Assembly (NCBI GenBank): GCA_023266955.1
Contig: JAHFOH010000084.1
Location: 1 to 6,186, forward strand
From: Nitrososphaerota archaeon
GTDB taxonomy: Archaea > Thermoproteota > Nitrososphaeria > Nitrososphaerales > JAHFOH01
Direction: 5' to 3'
Length of the DNA: 6,186 bases
Position numbers and translations under genes: made by a program. Positions 5,768-6,186 of this stretch are shown here, in pieces. The notes under the pieces are model-generated. The model was not told the DNA's origin. It ran no database searches and saw nothing but the letters and a program-made list of their open reading frames with translations. The stretch's first letter is position 1, and each line of letters opens with the position of its first letter.

Positions 5768-6186
5768 TTACCTTCGAGCGAATCCATAAGAGAAGGCGCG
5801 CAACAGGTATCGTTGGAAGTAATACGCGCCCGCTAGGAAAGGAACAAGGGACACGGTACTGACCGCAGCTGCCTGACCCTGCCCAGTGGACACCGCTCCC
5901 AACGTGCTTAGAATGGCCATCTGAACCGGGATGGTTCGTGCTTGAAATCGCGTAAGACTGAGTGCGTATAAGAATTCTGTCCAGTTCAGAATAAAGGCGA
6001 AGATAACGGCAGCAACCACGCCGCTGGCCACCAGAGGCATCACCACACGGAAGGGGATCGTCCATCTTGAGACACCGTCTACCATCGCAGCGTCTTCGAT
6101 GTCACGTGGAACAGTGTCGATGAAGGGTTTGATCATCCAAATCACGTAAAAGGCAGTTGTCGCTCCATAAACCAAGATCAACCCGT
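5768..6186 (-). CDS. Carbohydrate ABC transporter permease (MalG type), 5' end cut by window
   Basis: About 138 C-terminal residues of an inner-membrane permease are visible. The EAA loop that docks on the ATPase is clear: EDAAMVDG, then the conserved Pro of VVMPL (visible residues 29-50). It is flanked by hydrophobic segments at about 4-20, 49-67 and 106-124. NWTEFLYALSLT and the terminal QRYLLRAFSYG are typical of the MalG side of sugar, polyol and glycerol-phosphate importers (CUT1). The apparent TTG start at 6181 is not the real start: a GGG codon precedes it in frame, and GLILVYG matches an internal membrane segment of the family. Roughly the first half of the gene should lie to the right. 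The partner permease, binding protein and ATPase would be expected there. The substrate cannot be told from this part. Confidence 0.88.
   Translation of the reverse strand, partial: GLILVYGATTAFYVIWMIKPFIDTVPRDIEDAAMVDGVSRWTIPFRVVMPLVASGVVAAVIFAFILNWTEFLYALSLTRFQARTIPVQMAILSTLGAVSTGQGQAAAVSTVSLVPFLAGAYYFQRYLLRAFSYGFARR

Noticed and set aside
5670..6065. 131-codon minus-strand frame overlapping the permease
   Set aside because: It is the same strand but another frame of the permease, which has the clear EAA motif; this frame gives a Ser/Gly/Arg-rich product without membrane segments.
6179..6181. TTG as start of the permease gene
   Set aside because: The frame is open beyond it to the window edge, and the sequence around it matches an internal membrane segment of MalG-type permeases.

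Overview
The window holds six protein genes on alternating strands (-, +, -, -, +, -): a CitE-like lyase (108-983), a subtype III amidohydrolase (1091-2611), a TauE/SafE-type membrane exporter (2743-3546), an Asp/Glu/hydantoin racemase-superfamily protein (3754-4515), a luciferase-like flavin or F420 oxidoreductase (4673-5701), and the 3' part of a MalG-type sugar ABC transporter permease (5768 to the right edge). I see no rRNA, tRNA, CRISPR array, transposase or phage gene.

Organism: base composition is close to balanced. The proteins are of kinds common in heterotrophic bacteria and in uncultivated archaea. The upstream regions point towards an archaeon. Four of the five genes whose start is visible have an A/T-rich TATA-like element whose downstream edge lies 27-28 nt before the start codon, and the fifth has one at 32 nt. 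That is the geometry of archaeal leaderless or near-leaderless transcripts. Convincing Shine-Dalgarno sites are absent except at the oxidoreductase, two starts are TTG, and AGA/AGG arginine codons are frequent. A bacterium such as a Chloroflexota member is not excluded. A palindrome-rich block at 2696-2752 ends in a motif that I associate from memory with dispersed repeats of bacterial genomes.

Layout: 108-983 and 1091-2611 diverge from a 107-bp spacer. 1091-2611 and 2743-3546 converge on 131 bp holding two small inverted repeats. 3754-4515 and 2743-3546 share a strand but are 207 bp apart. 3754-4515 and 4673-5701 diverge from 157 bp. 4673-5701 and 5768-6186 converge on 66 bp. Almost every gene therefore seems to be its own transcription unit, and the two divergent spacers are the likeliest shared control points.

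Possible joint role (inference): hydrolytic deamination or dechlorination by the amidohydrolase, C-C or thioester cleavage by the CitE homologue, a racemase-fold enzyme, an LLM oxidoreductase, a solute importer and an anion exporter look like scavenging of small organic, perhaps nitrogen-containing, compounds. No substrate can be fixed from the sequence. The most unusual single point is that the racemase-fold protein appears to have lost both catalytic cysteines (Thr78 and Ser185 in their places).
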